A model generated the notes under the pieces. That model saw only the letters and a program-made list of their open reading frames with translations. It was not told the DNA's origin and made no database searches. The position numbers were made by a program, and so were the translations under genes. Below, piece after piece: positions 1-8,246 of a stretch of DNA of 13,552 nt (positions are counted from its first letter, which is position 1; each line of letters starts with the position of its first letter). The stretch comes from Neocallimastix lanati (nom. inval.) (taxonomy: Eukaryota; Neocallimastigomycota; Neocallimastigomycetes; Neocallimastigales; Neocallimastigaceae). The DNA lies in the NCBI GenBank assembly GCA_016946835.1, contig JACVTC010000516.1:7501-21052 (forward strand), in the 5' to 3' direction.

Positions 1-1
1 T

Positions 2-112
2 TTCCTTTTTTTTAACGTATATGAAATCTAAAAATGAATTATTAATGTAATTCATATATTTATTGTGATGATTAATAACATTATAATTGTATCCAACTGT
101 TCCAATACTCAT
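2..112 (-). CDS. Possible 5' part of an unknown coding region, running off the left edge
   Basis: Reading leftwards from an ATG at 112-110, the frame stays open for 37 codons to the window edge. The product begins MSIGTVGYNYNVINHH and ends with a lysine-rich stretch. A TAA lies a few codons upstream in the same frame, and the region before the ATG is plain AT-rich spacer, so the ATG could be a true start. The segment uses a more varied codon set (GGA, ACA, CAC, GAT) than the surrounding spacer. An alternative is that it is a later exon of the membrane-protein locus at 356-944 on the same strand: a CAG lies just inside this frame (after the GGAA) and would give an acceptor compatible with the phase-1 donor proposed at 355. 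I recognise no family. The evidence is weak because the frame is short and truncated. Confidence 0.3.
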   Translation of the reverse strand, partial: MSIGTVGYNYNVINHHNKYMNYINNSFLDFIYVKKKE

Positions 113-156
113 CAATGAAATTCCTTTTTAATATATATAAAAATTATTATTTTTTT

Positions 157-190
157 AATATTTAATATTTAATATTTAATATTTAATATT
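157..190. repeat. TTAATAT heptamer repeat
   Basis: A 7-bp unit (TTAATAT) is repeated about five times in spacer DNA between the left-edge frame and the candidate short exon. It encodes nothing visible. Confidence 0.7.
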
Positions 191-355
191 TTTCATTTAT
201 GATTTAAAGAATCAATTAAAATTTTTAATTATAAATGATTCGTAGAATATAAAAATATTAATTATTTTTTATTGTATTTTTTTTTTTAAAAAAAAAAATA
301 ATAATAATACTATATATAATAATATTTATAATTCTATTAATTATTAATAATTTAC

Positions 356-407
356 CAAAAGTGAAAAAATATGTTACAAGAATACATGGCAATGTTGTAA
401 AAAAATA
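356..407 (-). CDS. Candidate 52-nt second exon of the membrane protein
   Basis: This short block is less AT-biased than its surroundings. Read on the minus strand from 407 it encodes YFFTTLPCILVTYFFTF plus the first base of a codon, then meets a GTAAAT donor at 355-350. The upstream exon would end at 573 in phase 0 before its own GTAAAT donor, and this block starts in phase 0 after an AAAAG acceptor at 409-408, so the joined frame runs GALRK then YFFTTLPCILV. The intervening 165 nt has branch-like ATTAACTAA and ATAACTAAA motifs and a T run of about 32 nt on the sense strand, as an intron would. The AAG acceptor is less common than TAG or CAG. A cysteine followed by a hydrophobic helix fits the start of TM3 in class C receptors, but this is inference from a very short exon. 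Confidence 0.35.
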
Positions 408-412
408 CTTTT

Positions 413-419
<7 letters not shown>

Positions 420-466
<47 letters not shown>
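420..466. repeat. A32 homopolymer followed by (AT)n
   Basis: A run of 32 A is followed directly by about eight AT dinucleotides. On the minus strand this reads as (AT)n then poly-T, and it lies inside the proposed intron of the membrane-protein locus just before its candidate acceptor, where it could act as a pyrimidine tract. Confidence 0.8.
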
Positions 467-560
467 TTAGTTATTTGAAATTATGTTAACAGTATATAAC
501 TTTTTTTTTAATTAATATTTAAATATTAATTTATGTAATAATAAAAATTAGTTAATAATA

Positions 561-944
561 TCATAAATTTACTTTTCGTAGGGCACCAGCTACAACAATC
601 ATCATACAACCAATACAAATCATTATACTGAAGGAGGGACCACGGATTGATATCATAAATTGATCGCTATTTTTAATTAACAGTATTAATGTAATAAAAA
701 TATAGACTAATACGAAAATATATATCCCCAGAATAATATTTTTTCCTAATACATTATCAATTCCCAATATATATTTCCAATCTTTATTATTATCAATAAT
801 ACTCATGCATTTTTTATATAATATATTGTTTGGTATATTATAATCATTGATATTAAATGTTTCATCTCTTCTGTATAATTCATTTGTATATATTGTTGTT
901 TGAAATCGATTAATAAAATCGATTAAATTTAAATAAACATTCAT
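561..944 (-). CDS. Membrane protein fragment, class C GPCR-like (first two transmembrane helices)
   Basis: This open frame gives 127 residues from the ATG at 944-942. Residues 1-65 are polar and asparagine-rich (extracellular or luminal by inference). Residues 69-91 form a strongly hydrophobic helix (LGKNIILGIYIFVLVYIF), followed by a short loop with ISIRGPSFS and a second helix at about 104-121 (IMICIGCMMIVVAGAL). A helix, an I-R/K-x-x-S-type loop and a glycine-containing second helix resemble TM1, intracellular loop 1 and TM2 of class C-type receptors in amoebae and gut fungi. The frame ends three codons after a GTAAAT donor at 572-567, so the exon probably stops at 573 (residue K124) and translation continues in a further exon. 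The 5' end is also uncertain: a frame stop at 963-965 and AG acceptors just upstream allow this to be an internal exon. A full receptor would have seven helices, so the visible gene is partial or broken. The receptor assignment is tentative; the two-helix membrane topology is much firmer. Confidence 0.5.
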   Translation of the reverse strand: MNVYLNLIDFINRFQTTIYTNELYRRDETFNINDYNIPNNILYKKCMSIIDNNKDWKYILGIDNVLGKNIILGIYIFVLVYIFITLILLIKNSDQFMISIRGPSFSIMICIGCMMIVVAGALRKVNL

Positions 945-996
945 TATTAAACTAATTTCTCTTTAATATATATTATTTTATAAAAAAAAAAAAAAG

Positions 997-1032
<36 letters not shown>

Positions 1033-2020
1033 AAAAAATGGTTTAAGTTAACTCTTTATTAAATGTATTATAATACATAAAACATTTCCGCAAAATATAT
1101 ATTATTTTTATATTTTTTTTTCAACATAATTATTTTCCTTTCTAAATATAATATAATAAAATATATTATATTTATTTAAATATAAAAATTATTTTATTAT
1201 CGATTTTTTTTTTTTGTTGTTTTTTTTTTTTTTTTGTTAATCCTCAAATATGATAATAATAATAATAATAATGATAAAATAGAAATAAAAAGAGAAAAGA
1301 AGAAGAAAAAAAATAAATATATATAAAAAAAAAAAAAAAGGCAAAACATATATATATATTATAATTTTATATACTATCTACCATTGATTTTTACTACTAT
1401 TTTTTTATATCGAACAAAGTTTTATATTCATTATCTTAATAAATCAAAATAAATTTAAAATAAATATTTATATATATATATATATAAATATATTTTAGTT
1501 ATTTATTTTCATTTAATTTCAATTATAATAATTTCTTTTTTTTTTTTTTTTTTTTTAAAGAGTTAGTATAAACTTTATAATACATAAAGTTATATATACC
1601 TTCAATCTTATTTATTAATAATCTTTTAAAGGAATAAAAAAAATAGTAAGATAGTAAATTTTAAATGTACATATATAAATAGTAGTATGACTTTCCAAAA
1701 CTATTTTTATAATTTTTATAATTTTAAAAATTCGAAAACTAAATTAATAATTTTTATAATGATATTAAAATATTAAGAAAGCCACTAATATTATAAATTT
1801 AATAAGTATAGAAATTTAAACTTAATCTTTTTTTTTAAAAAAAAAAAAAATAAAAATAAAATAAAATAAAATTATAATAATTTTTCCAACTATTTTAATA
1901 TTATATATTATATATATTTAAAAAAAATAATAATAATAATAATAAAATTATACTAGTTTTTCCAAAATTTAAATTATATATATTAGATATTTATTAATTC
2001 TAAGATAAAATATATTAAAA

Positions 2021-2089
2021 AATAAAAATAAAAATAAAAAAATAAAAATAAAAATAAAAAAATAAAAATAAAAATAAAAAAATAAAAAT
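2021..2089. repeat. 20-bp higher-order A-rich tandem repeat
   Basis: The unit AATAAAAATAAAAATAAAAA is repeated about 3.4 times without a mismatch. Within each unit the T spacing alternates 6, 6 and 8, so this is a second-order repeat rather than a simple hexamer. Confidence 0.8.
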
Positions 2090-2442
2090 TTATTGTTATT
2101 TAATATTATATTAAAATTAATATATATATTATTTTAGTAATGTTTACTAAAATGTTTTAAATATTTTTTATTATATATTTTTTTATATATATTATAATTA
2201 TTAAAATACTTTTTTTTTTATTAATCTAATAATTTTATATCATTTTTATTAATGTATGAAATTTTTGAATATTGATATTATTTAAGGAACAATGCAAATC
2301 AACATAGATAATAATAAATATTAATAATAACTAAAAAAATATGAAAATTTATTATAATTAAATTTTAACTCAAATTATTATTACTTTGAATTAATAAAAT
2401 TTAACATGTTATAATAACTAATTTTTTATTCCTATTAAAATT

Positions 2443-2443
<1 letters not shown>

Positions 2444-2500
<57 letters not shown>

Positions 2501-2527
2501 AAAATAATAATAATAATAATAATAATA
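2444..2527. repeat. Compound A32, (AT)n and (AAT)n microsatellite
   Basis: A 32-nt A run passes into about eleven AT dinucleotides and then about eight AAT or ATA trinucleotides. It is intergenic and has no coding potential. Confidence 0.8.
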
Positions 2528-2769
2528 ACTCAAATATAATTTATGGTAATTATTTAAATATTATTTATTTTTTTTTCTAATTAATTATTATTATCACTAC
2601 TATTAATATTATTATTATATGAATATATATACATATATAATAATAATAGTAATGCTTTATTCATTTAAATAATAACTTTTAAATAATAACTTAAATAAAA
2701 TTATTATAAAATATAATTTTAAATAATATATATAATTTTTTCATTATTTTATTATTATTTGTAGTATTA

Positions 2770-2850
2770 TTAATTGTTATTACCTCTGGTATTAGTTCTT
2801 TTCATATCATAAACTTCATAAAATTTAGGAAAATTATAAATTAAAAGTTT
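2770..2850 (-). other. Coding-like tail, possible last exon or gene fossil
   Basis: On the minus strand this block reads KLLIYNFPKFYEVYDMKR and then TNTRGNNN before a TAA at 2772-2770. Its residue mix (P, E, V, Y, D, R, T, G) and its GC content stand out from the surrounding spacer. The frame continues upstream through the A23 tract (as phenylalanines) to a stop near 2937-2935 but has no ATG in that part. It could be the 3' exon of an unrecognised gene, a decayed fragment, or chance. I recognise no family. Confidence 0.2.
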
Positions 2851-2996
2851 AAAAAAAAAAAAAAAAAAAAAAAGGAATAGAACAAAATTATTCAATTTTA
2901 TTAGTATTAATTTATATATAAGTATATATATGTTTTAAATTATTGATTACTTCAATTTTTAAATTGATTTCAATAGTTGTTAAATTCTATTATAAA

Positions 2997-2999
<3 letters not shown>

Positions 3000-3038
<39 letters not shown>
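3000..3038. repeat. A39 homopolymer
   Basis: This is an uninterrupted run of 39 A, the longest A run in the window. Tracts of this type disfavour nucleosomes, but the exact length is prone to sequencing and assembly error. Confidence 0.85.
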
Positions 3039-3039
<1 letters not shown>

Positions 3040-3273
3040 ATTAAATATAATATTAGTCATGTATTGGATACTTTTTTTTTTATAAAATGTTTTTTCATAT
3101 TTAAATAAATAGATATTAATTATTTAAATTCTTGAGAGAATTTTTATATATATTAATAGGTTAAATAATAACTTTAATATATAATCAAAATTATCAATTT
3201 TTAATTATACCACTTAAGGAAAAGAAATGATAATTTATCTAATATTAAAATAAATGATTCTTAAAAAAAAATC

Positions 3274-3276
<3 letters not shown>

Positions 3277-3305
<29 letters not shown>

Positions 3306-3405
3306 TATAAAATAAAGTTTTTTTTAAAAAAAATTATAAAATATTATAAAATATTATCTTATAATTATTAATAAAAATAATTTAAATATTTGATTATTAC
3401 CTTTT

Positions 3406-3440
<35 letters not shown>

Positions 3441-3496
3441 ATAAATATAATTTTTTAAAAAAAAATTAAAAAATAAAAAAAAAAAACATCATTTCA

Positions 3497-3592
<96 letters not shown>

Positions 3593-3647
3593 ATAATTTA
3601 CTAATTATATTTTATTAAAAAAAAAAAAAAACATCATTTCAATTATT
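3277..3647. repeat. Diverged local duplications around poly-A and a (TTA)n array
   Basis: Two A runs (3277-3304 and 3410-3438) are each followed by ACTATAAA and a T-rich/A-rich switch, about 134 bp apart. A second pair, ACATCATTTCAATTATT at 3486-3502 and 3631-3647, is 145 bp apart and brackets a (TTA)n array of about 90 bp at roughly 3497-3588. The similar spacing suggests segmental slippage or unequal exchange. Confidence 0.65.
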
Positions 3648-3778
3648 AACAGTTAATTATAAATTTAAACTATTAAACTTTCATATTATTTTTTATTTCC
3701 TTAATTTTTTTTGTTTTTGTTTTTTGTTTTTGATTTTGCCTTAGCTTTTTTTTTTCACTTTTTTTTTTTATTTCAATA

Positions 3779-3811
<33 letters not shown>

Positions 3812-4584
3812 AAAGAAAAAGAAAAAGAAATTAAATGTTCACCAATTCCAATTTAATTAATCAATCAAATATTATATAATAAAATTATTTTAAAAAAAAA
3901 AATTATAAATGTATTACACACCTCCCAAATAAAAATATAAAATAAAAGATCAAAAAAATATATATATATTATATATATATATATATATAATAAAATCAAT
4001 ATTATATATTTATATAAATTAATTATTAATAATTGCTTCAATCTAAAATATATATATATAGTAATTATAAATAATATATTAATAAAAAAAATGGTTAATT
4101 AAATTAAATATATTAAGATAATAAAATAAAAAAAAAAAATAATTTTAAAAAAAAAAGATTATTATTTTATATTAATAATCAATTTATTTTTATAACATTG
4201 TCTAAATTTTTTTGTTTTTTTGGCTATATTATATAATATATACTATTTCATAACATGTATTAAAGAAACTAAAATACAATTTAAAAAATAATCAATAAAA
4301 ATTAATATAATATTTCACTAAACATATTCAATAACATAATAATATTAGTAACCATATTTTATAAAAAAAAAAGGTATATATATTTATATATAACAAGATA
4401 AGCAATAGAAGTATATATATATATATATATATGAATTAATATTAAGAATATCAAAGCAAAGATATTTTAGTTAGGATTATTTTATAATAAGGATATCAAA
4501 GATTAAATTATTTATATTTTTATTAACATCTTTATTTCTTTCTTTCTTTATATATATAAATATATATTGTATATATATTAAAAA

Positions 4585-4702
4585 AATAAAAAAATATATA
4601 AAATTAAATAAAATAAAATAAAGAAATAAAAGTAAAAAAAATAAAATTAAAATTAAAATAACAAATAAAAATAAAAATAAAATAAAATAAAATAAAAATA
4701 AA
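4585..4702 (+). other. A-rich leader of the cyclin gene
   Basis: The roughly 120 nt before the cyclin ATG are almost entirely A with spaced T, mostly TAAAA-type pentamers, with no ATG that would compete with the assigned start. In-frame TAA codons throughout confirm that coding begins at 4703. The leader is probably transcribed as 5' UTR. No distinct TATA box can be singled out in such sequence. Confidence 0.6.
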
Positions 4703-5658
4703 ATGGAGAATACAACAGAAATACTTAAACAAATACCACATCCAATTCAATATTTTCCAGAAGAGTTAAATAAAGAATACAATACCCCTAGAACCGATGA
4801 TACACAAAATTTTTCTATTTGTAGTCCTAGCTATTGTAGTTCGGTCAGCTCTATGAGCAGTGCATCCTCCTTTCAACCCCCATTTTTAACAAGAGGTAAT
4901 AGTAATTTCAGTGGAATGAATAATTATACCACAAACTCATCTTCCGTTCAAAGTTTTATTAGTTTAAATGGAAATAATAATAATAATATTAGTCATAACA
5001 ATGGTTCCTCTTCACCAGTAAAAATTGTAGCGGATAAAACCATGGATAATCAACTAATTTCAAAAAAATCATCGAGTAAGGATAAAACAAAAGATGCTAA
5101 TTTACTATCACCATCATCAGCAGCATCTAATCAAGCAGTAAATGGTGTTAAGGAAAAACAAAAAATAGATTTTGCAGGATTACATTCACTTCTTATTAAT
5201 ATCGCAGGAGTAGAAAATATATTTAATTTGGATTGTGCTTCACATCGTTTAGTTCGTATTATAAGTACATTACTTATGTTTATTATCTATCCGGAATTGC
5301 GTCGTAATTTGAAACAAATTGCAGCTGGACCAAGAGGTAAAGTTTTGGCAGCTGAATACATTACATATTACATTATATGTTTCAAAACGGTTGAGCATAT
5401 CTCTGTAACCCTACCTGTACTAATATGCGCTATTATTTATATTGATCGTTATGTTCAACAACGTAAATTAAGAGTAGCATCAGAATTAGGTCATTTATTT
5501 CAAAAACTTCCAGATCAATATTCAAGAATCGCTGTAACACATGTAAAAATTTCATCTTTTTTATTCGACTAATATATATATATTAGTATATATTATTAAA
5601 ATTTATAATTTTATAAAATAATATAATATAATAATATATAATTAATATTTTTTTCTTC

Positions 5659-5694
<36 letters not shown>

Positions 5695-5835
5695 CTTTTT
5701 ATAATAATTTTTTAAAAAAAAAAAAAAAAATTACATTAAATATTTTTTATTATAATCATAATAATTTATTCCAATAATATATGAATATATTTCTATATGA
5801 TATGACTTAATATAAATAAATTATAAAAAAAAATG

Positions 5836-5867
<32 letters not shown>

Positions 5868-6063
5868 TAAAAAAAAAAAAAATAAAAAAAAATAAAAAAA
5901 AAAAATAAAAAAAAATAAAAAATAAAAAAATTAAAAAAAAAAAAAAAATAAAAAAAATAAAAAAATAAAAAATAAAATAAAATAAAAAAAATAAAAAAAA
6001 TAAAAAACATAAAATAAAATAAAAAATAAAAAATAAAATAAATAAAATAAAATAAAAAATAAA

Positions 6064-6095
<32 letters not shown>

Positions 6096-6618
6096 GGATT
6101 ATTTTAGAACGAAAATAATCATTGTAGCTCTTGCTGTCTCAAGTAAAATATTATATGATGGTAGACAAAATTTAACACGATGGGCTCATATTATTAATGT
6201 AGAAACGAAAAATTTAGCCAAGGTAGAAAGAGATTTTATATGTGAAATTAATTATAAATTATGTATTGATCTTCATGAATACAAAAAATGGATACGATGT
6301 GCAAAGCATCTTCTTCATGGTATTCCAAAACCAGAAACTTCACCAACCCTTGCAGAAAGACAACATCAACGTCAACAATTTGCAGTCCTCTATGAACAAC
6401 AACTTCAAATTATTAAAGAAAATCAAAAGGAACTATTAACCACTACAAAATTACCCTCTCTTAACACCGTCACTAAAAGTGGAAATAATCCATCAGTTAA
6501 TAATAATGGAGGTCAGCCTAACTCACTCTTAAATGAAAAGAGTTTAGGAGATGATGATAAATCATCAAGTTCAAGTTCAGATGAAGAAGAAAATAAAACT
6601 CCAACATTAAAACATTAA
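4703..6618 (+). CDS. Pcl/Pho80-like cyclin, two exons
   Basis: The joined coding sequence is 4703-5542 plus 6097-6618, giving 453 residues. Residues 1-155 are a low-complexity Ser/Asn-rich region with possible CDK sites (SPS at 41-43, SPVK at 104-107, LSPSS at 135-139). Residues about 155-355 hold the cyclin fold. Exon 1 provides the first helices (YITYYIICFKTVEHISVTL, then VLICAIIYIDRYVQQRK at about 239-255). Exon 2 provides RTKIIIVALAVSSKILYD at 284-301, then TRWAHI, KVERDFICEINYKL and EYKKW. The IYIDRY, A-x-SSK-x-L-x-D, W-A and E-x-x-F patterns are those of fungal cyclins that partner Pho85/CDK5-class kinases (Pcl/Pho80 group). The C-terminus is Gln-rich, then acidic (SSSSSSDEEE), resembling CK2 sites. 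The role should be to activate and direct a CDK, but the exact subfamily is not clear. Unspliced, exon 1 would stop at 5572 with half a cyclin box. Both donors and the acceptor are in phase 0. Confidence 0.78.
5543..6096 (+). other. A-rich phase-0 intron inside the cyclin box
   Basis: The donor is CAT then GTAAAA at 5543, and the acceptor is ATTAG at 6096 before GATTATTTTAGAACG. Both cuts fall between codons, joining residues H280 and D281 to give SRIAVTHDYFRTKIIIVA, a continuous cyclin helix region. An alternative donor, GTAACA at 5534, is also phase 0 and would remove VTH. A second acceptor (TTTTAG at 6107) would be out of phase. The intron is unusual in being A-rich on the sense strand before the acceptor: from about 5820 to 6092 it is AAT triplets and TAAAA-type repeats with no pyrimidine tract. 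The clearest branch-like motif, ACTTAAT near 5805, lies far upstream of the acceptor. Confidence 0.75.
5820..6092. repeat. Intronic (AAT)n and TAAAA-type A-rich repeat
   Basis: About 270 nt are nearly devoid of C and G: AAT triplets at 5834-5863, then irregular A4-A9 blocks separated by single T, ending in an A run. The phenylalanine-rich open frame seen on the other strand (5807-6010) is only a read-through of this repeat. The repeat occupies half of the cyclin intron. Confidence 0.8.
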
Positions 6619-6755
6619 TATATATATATATATATAAATTACTAAAAATTTCTAACATATATTATAAACGTATTATATATATAAATATATATATAATAGT
6701 TCAATCTTTAAATATTACTATCATTTTATATTAAAATAGAAATAAATTTATTGTC

Positions 6756-6965
6756 TTTTTTTATTTTATTTTATTTTATTTTATTTTATTTTATTTTATT
6801 TTATTTTATTTTATTTTATTTTATTTTATTTTATTTTATTTTATTTTATTTTATTTTATTTATTTTATTTAATTTTATTTAATTTTATTTAATTTTATTT
6901 AATTTTATTTAATTTTATCTTGATTTTTATTTTGATTTTTATTTTATTTTATTTTATTTTTATTT
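6756..6965. repeat. (ATTTT)n pentamer array with 10-bp derivative
   Basis: About 20 perfect ATTTT pentamers run from 6756 to about 6860, followed by AATTTTATTT decamers at 6871-6920 and a degenerate tail with TGATTTTTATTT. The array begins some 140 nt after the cyclin stop, so it may lie in or just beyond its 3' UTR. It is complementary in type to the TAAAA-rich leader and intron of the same gene. Confidence 0.85.
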
Positions 6966-7056
6966 TTATTAAATTTATTATTTAATGATATTAAGGTATT
7001 TTTTTTTATATTTATTTATTTATTCATTTATTTATTTTGTATTAATGATATTATTA

Positions 7057-7200
7057 TAATTATTAAATTTTATTATTATTATTATTATTATAATTATTAA
7101 ATTTTATTATTATTATTATTATTATAATTATTAAATTTTATTATTATTATTATTATTATTATAATTATTAAATTTTATTATTATTATTATTATTATTATA
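7057..7200. repeat. Minisatellite of 34-39-bp units with variable ATT number
   Basis: Four tandem units start at 7057, 7091, 7125 and 7162. Each begins TAATTATTAAATTTT and continues with ATT triplets. Unit lengths are 34, 34, 37 and about 39 bp. The common head is unchanged and the size difference comes mainly from triplet number. Confidence 0.85.
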
Positions 7201-7550
7201 TTTATGATTTTAATAATTAATCAAAATATTAAAGAATGATCAAAATAAACATTACAAATAATTTTGTATTTATAAATTTAATCATTCATGTTCATAAAGT
7301 ATAGAAGATTATAATGTAATACTATTCTTCATATGATATATAATTTTACAAAAAAAATTTTTTTTTTTTGTTATCATTATTATTTTACTATATATATATA
7401 TATCATCTAAATACTTTAATACATATATAATTATTTTTACATTACTCTTCATCTTTTTTTTTTTTTTTTACCTTTATACTTTCTTATTAATAATATAATA
7501 AAATATTTTATACATAATAAATATATAATATATCAACAAGAATATTTAAA

Positions 7551-7558
<8 letters not shown>

Positions 7559-7603
<45 letters not shown>

Positions 7604-7604
7604 T
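7559..7604. repeat. A23 followed by (AT)n
   Basis: A run of about 23 A passes into about twelve AT dinucleotides. The same A-then-AT junction occurs at 420-466 and 2444-2497, a recurring compound form in this window. Confidence 0.8.
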
Positions 7605-7725
7605 CTTTAATTAATAGAATTAAAAATATAATATTAATTAAAAATTTATTAATTATTATATATTTTATAGATTCCATCTTATATATATATATTTTTAAAT
7701 TATATTTTTATATATATATATATTA

Positions 7726-7888
<163 letters not shown>

Positions 7889-8246
7889 ACTATAAATTTA
7901 TTCATTTTATTAATATTATTATTATTTCTGTTATATTTTTTTTTTTTTAGTAAAATTTTATTTGCATTATATATATATATATATAAAGTTTGTATATGAT
8001 ATTATATAAAAATTGACTATATATATAATTTTATATAAAACTTTTAATAAAATGAAAAAAAATTACTTTTCTTTTTTTCCATCCAAGAGTAAATTATAAT
8101 AGTTATTCCTATTAGTATTATTAAATAATTATTTATAATTTTTATTTAAATAAAAAAAAATTAAAAAAAAAAATGAATTAATGGTAATATAAAAATATAA
8201 TTGAAATAAAAATTCAAAAAAAAAAAAAAATAAAATAAAATATTAT

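Larger units (their letters stand above)
945..4580. other. Divergent spacer of about 3.6 kb with no firm gene
   Basis: This region separates the minus-strand membrane-protein locus from the plus-strand cyclin. It consists of A or T runs of 20-39 nt (1000-1030, 1536-1556, 2444-2475, 2851-2873, 3000-3038, 3277-3304, 3410-3438), AT and AAT microsatellites, and AT-rich filler. Open frames of up to about 50 codons occur but are what such sequence yields by chance. The least repetitive patches are 2770-2850, 3204-3245, 3911-3935 and 4190-4500. Upstream of the cyclin, the octamer TATCAAAG occurs twice, near 4449 and 4493, and may be part of its promoter. I see no RNA gene, transposase or reverse transcriptase. 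Confidence 0.7.

Noticed and set aside
1687-1776. Plus-strand frame of 29 codons starting MTFQNYFY
   Set aside because: Composition follows the local AT bias (Phe, Tyr, Asn, Lys, Ile) and nothing supports translation.
5807-6010. Phenylalanine-rich open frame of 67 codons on the minus strand
   Set aside because: It is a read-through of A-rich intronic repeats of the cyclin gene, almost all Phe, Leu, Ile and Tyr, with no protein-like composition.
6242-6439. Plus-strand frame of 65 codons
   Set aside because: It overlaps exon 2 of the cyclin gene in another frame. The exon 2 frame carries the cyclin motifs and runs longer.
7057-7200. Regular units suggesting a CRISPR array
   Set aside because: The units are contiguous with no unique spacers, in a eukaryotic AT-rich context; this is a minisatellite.
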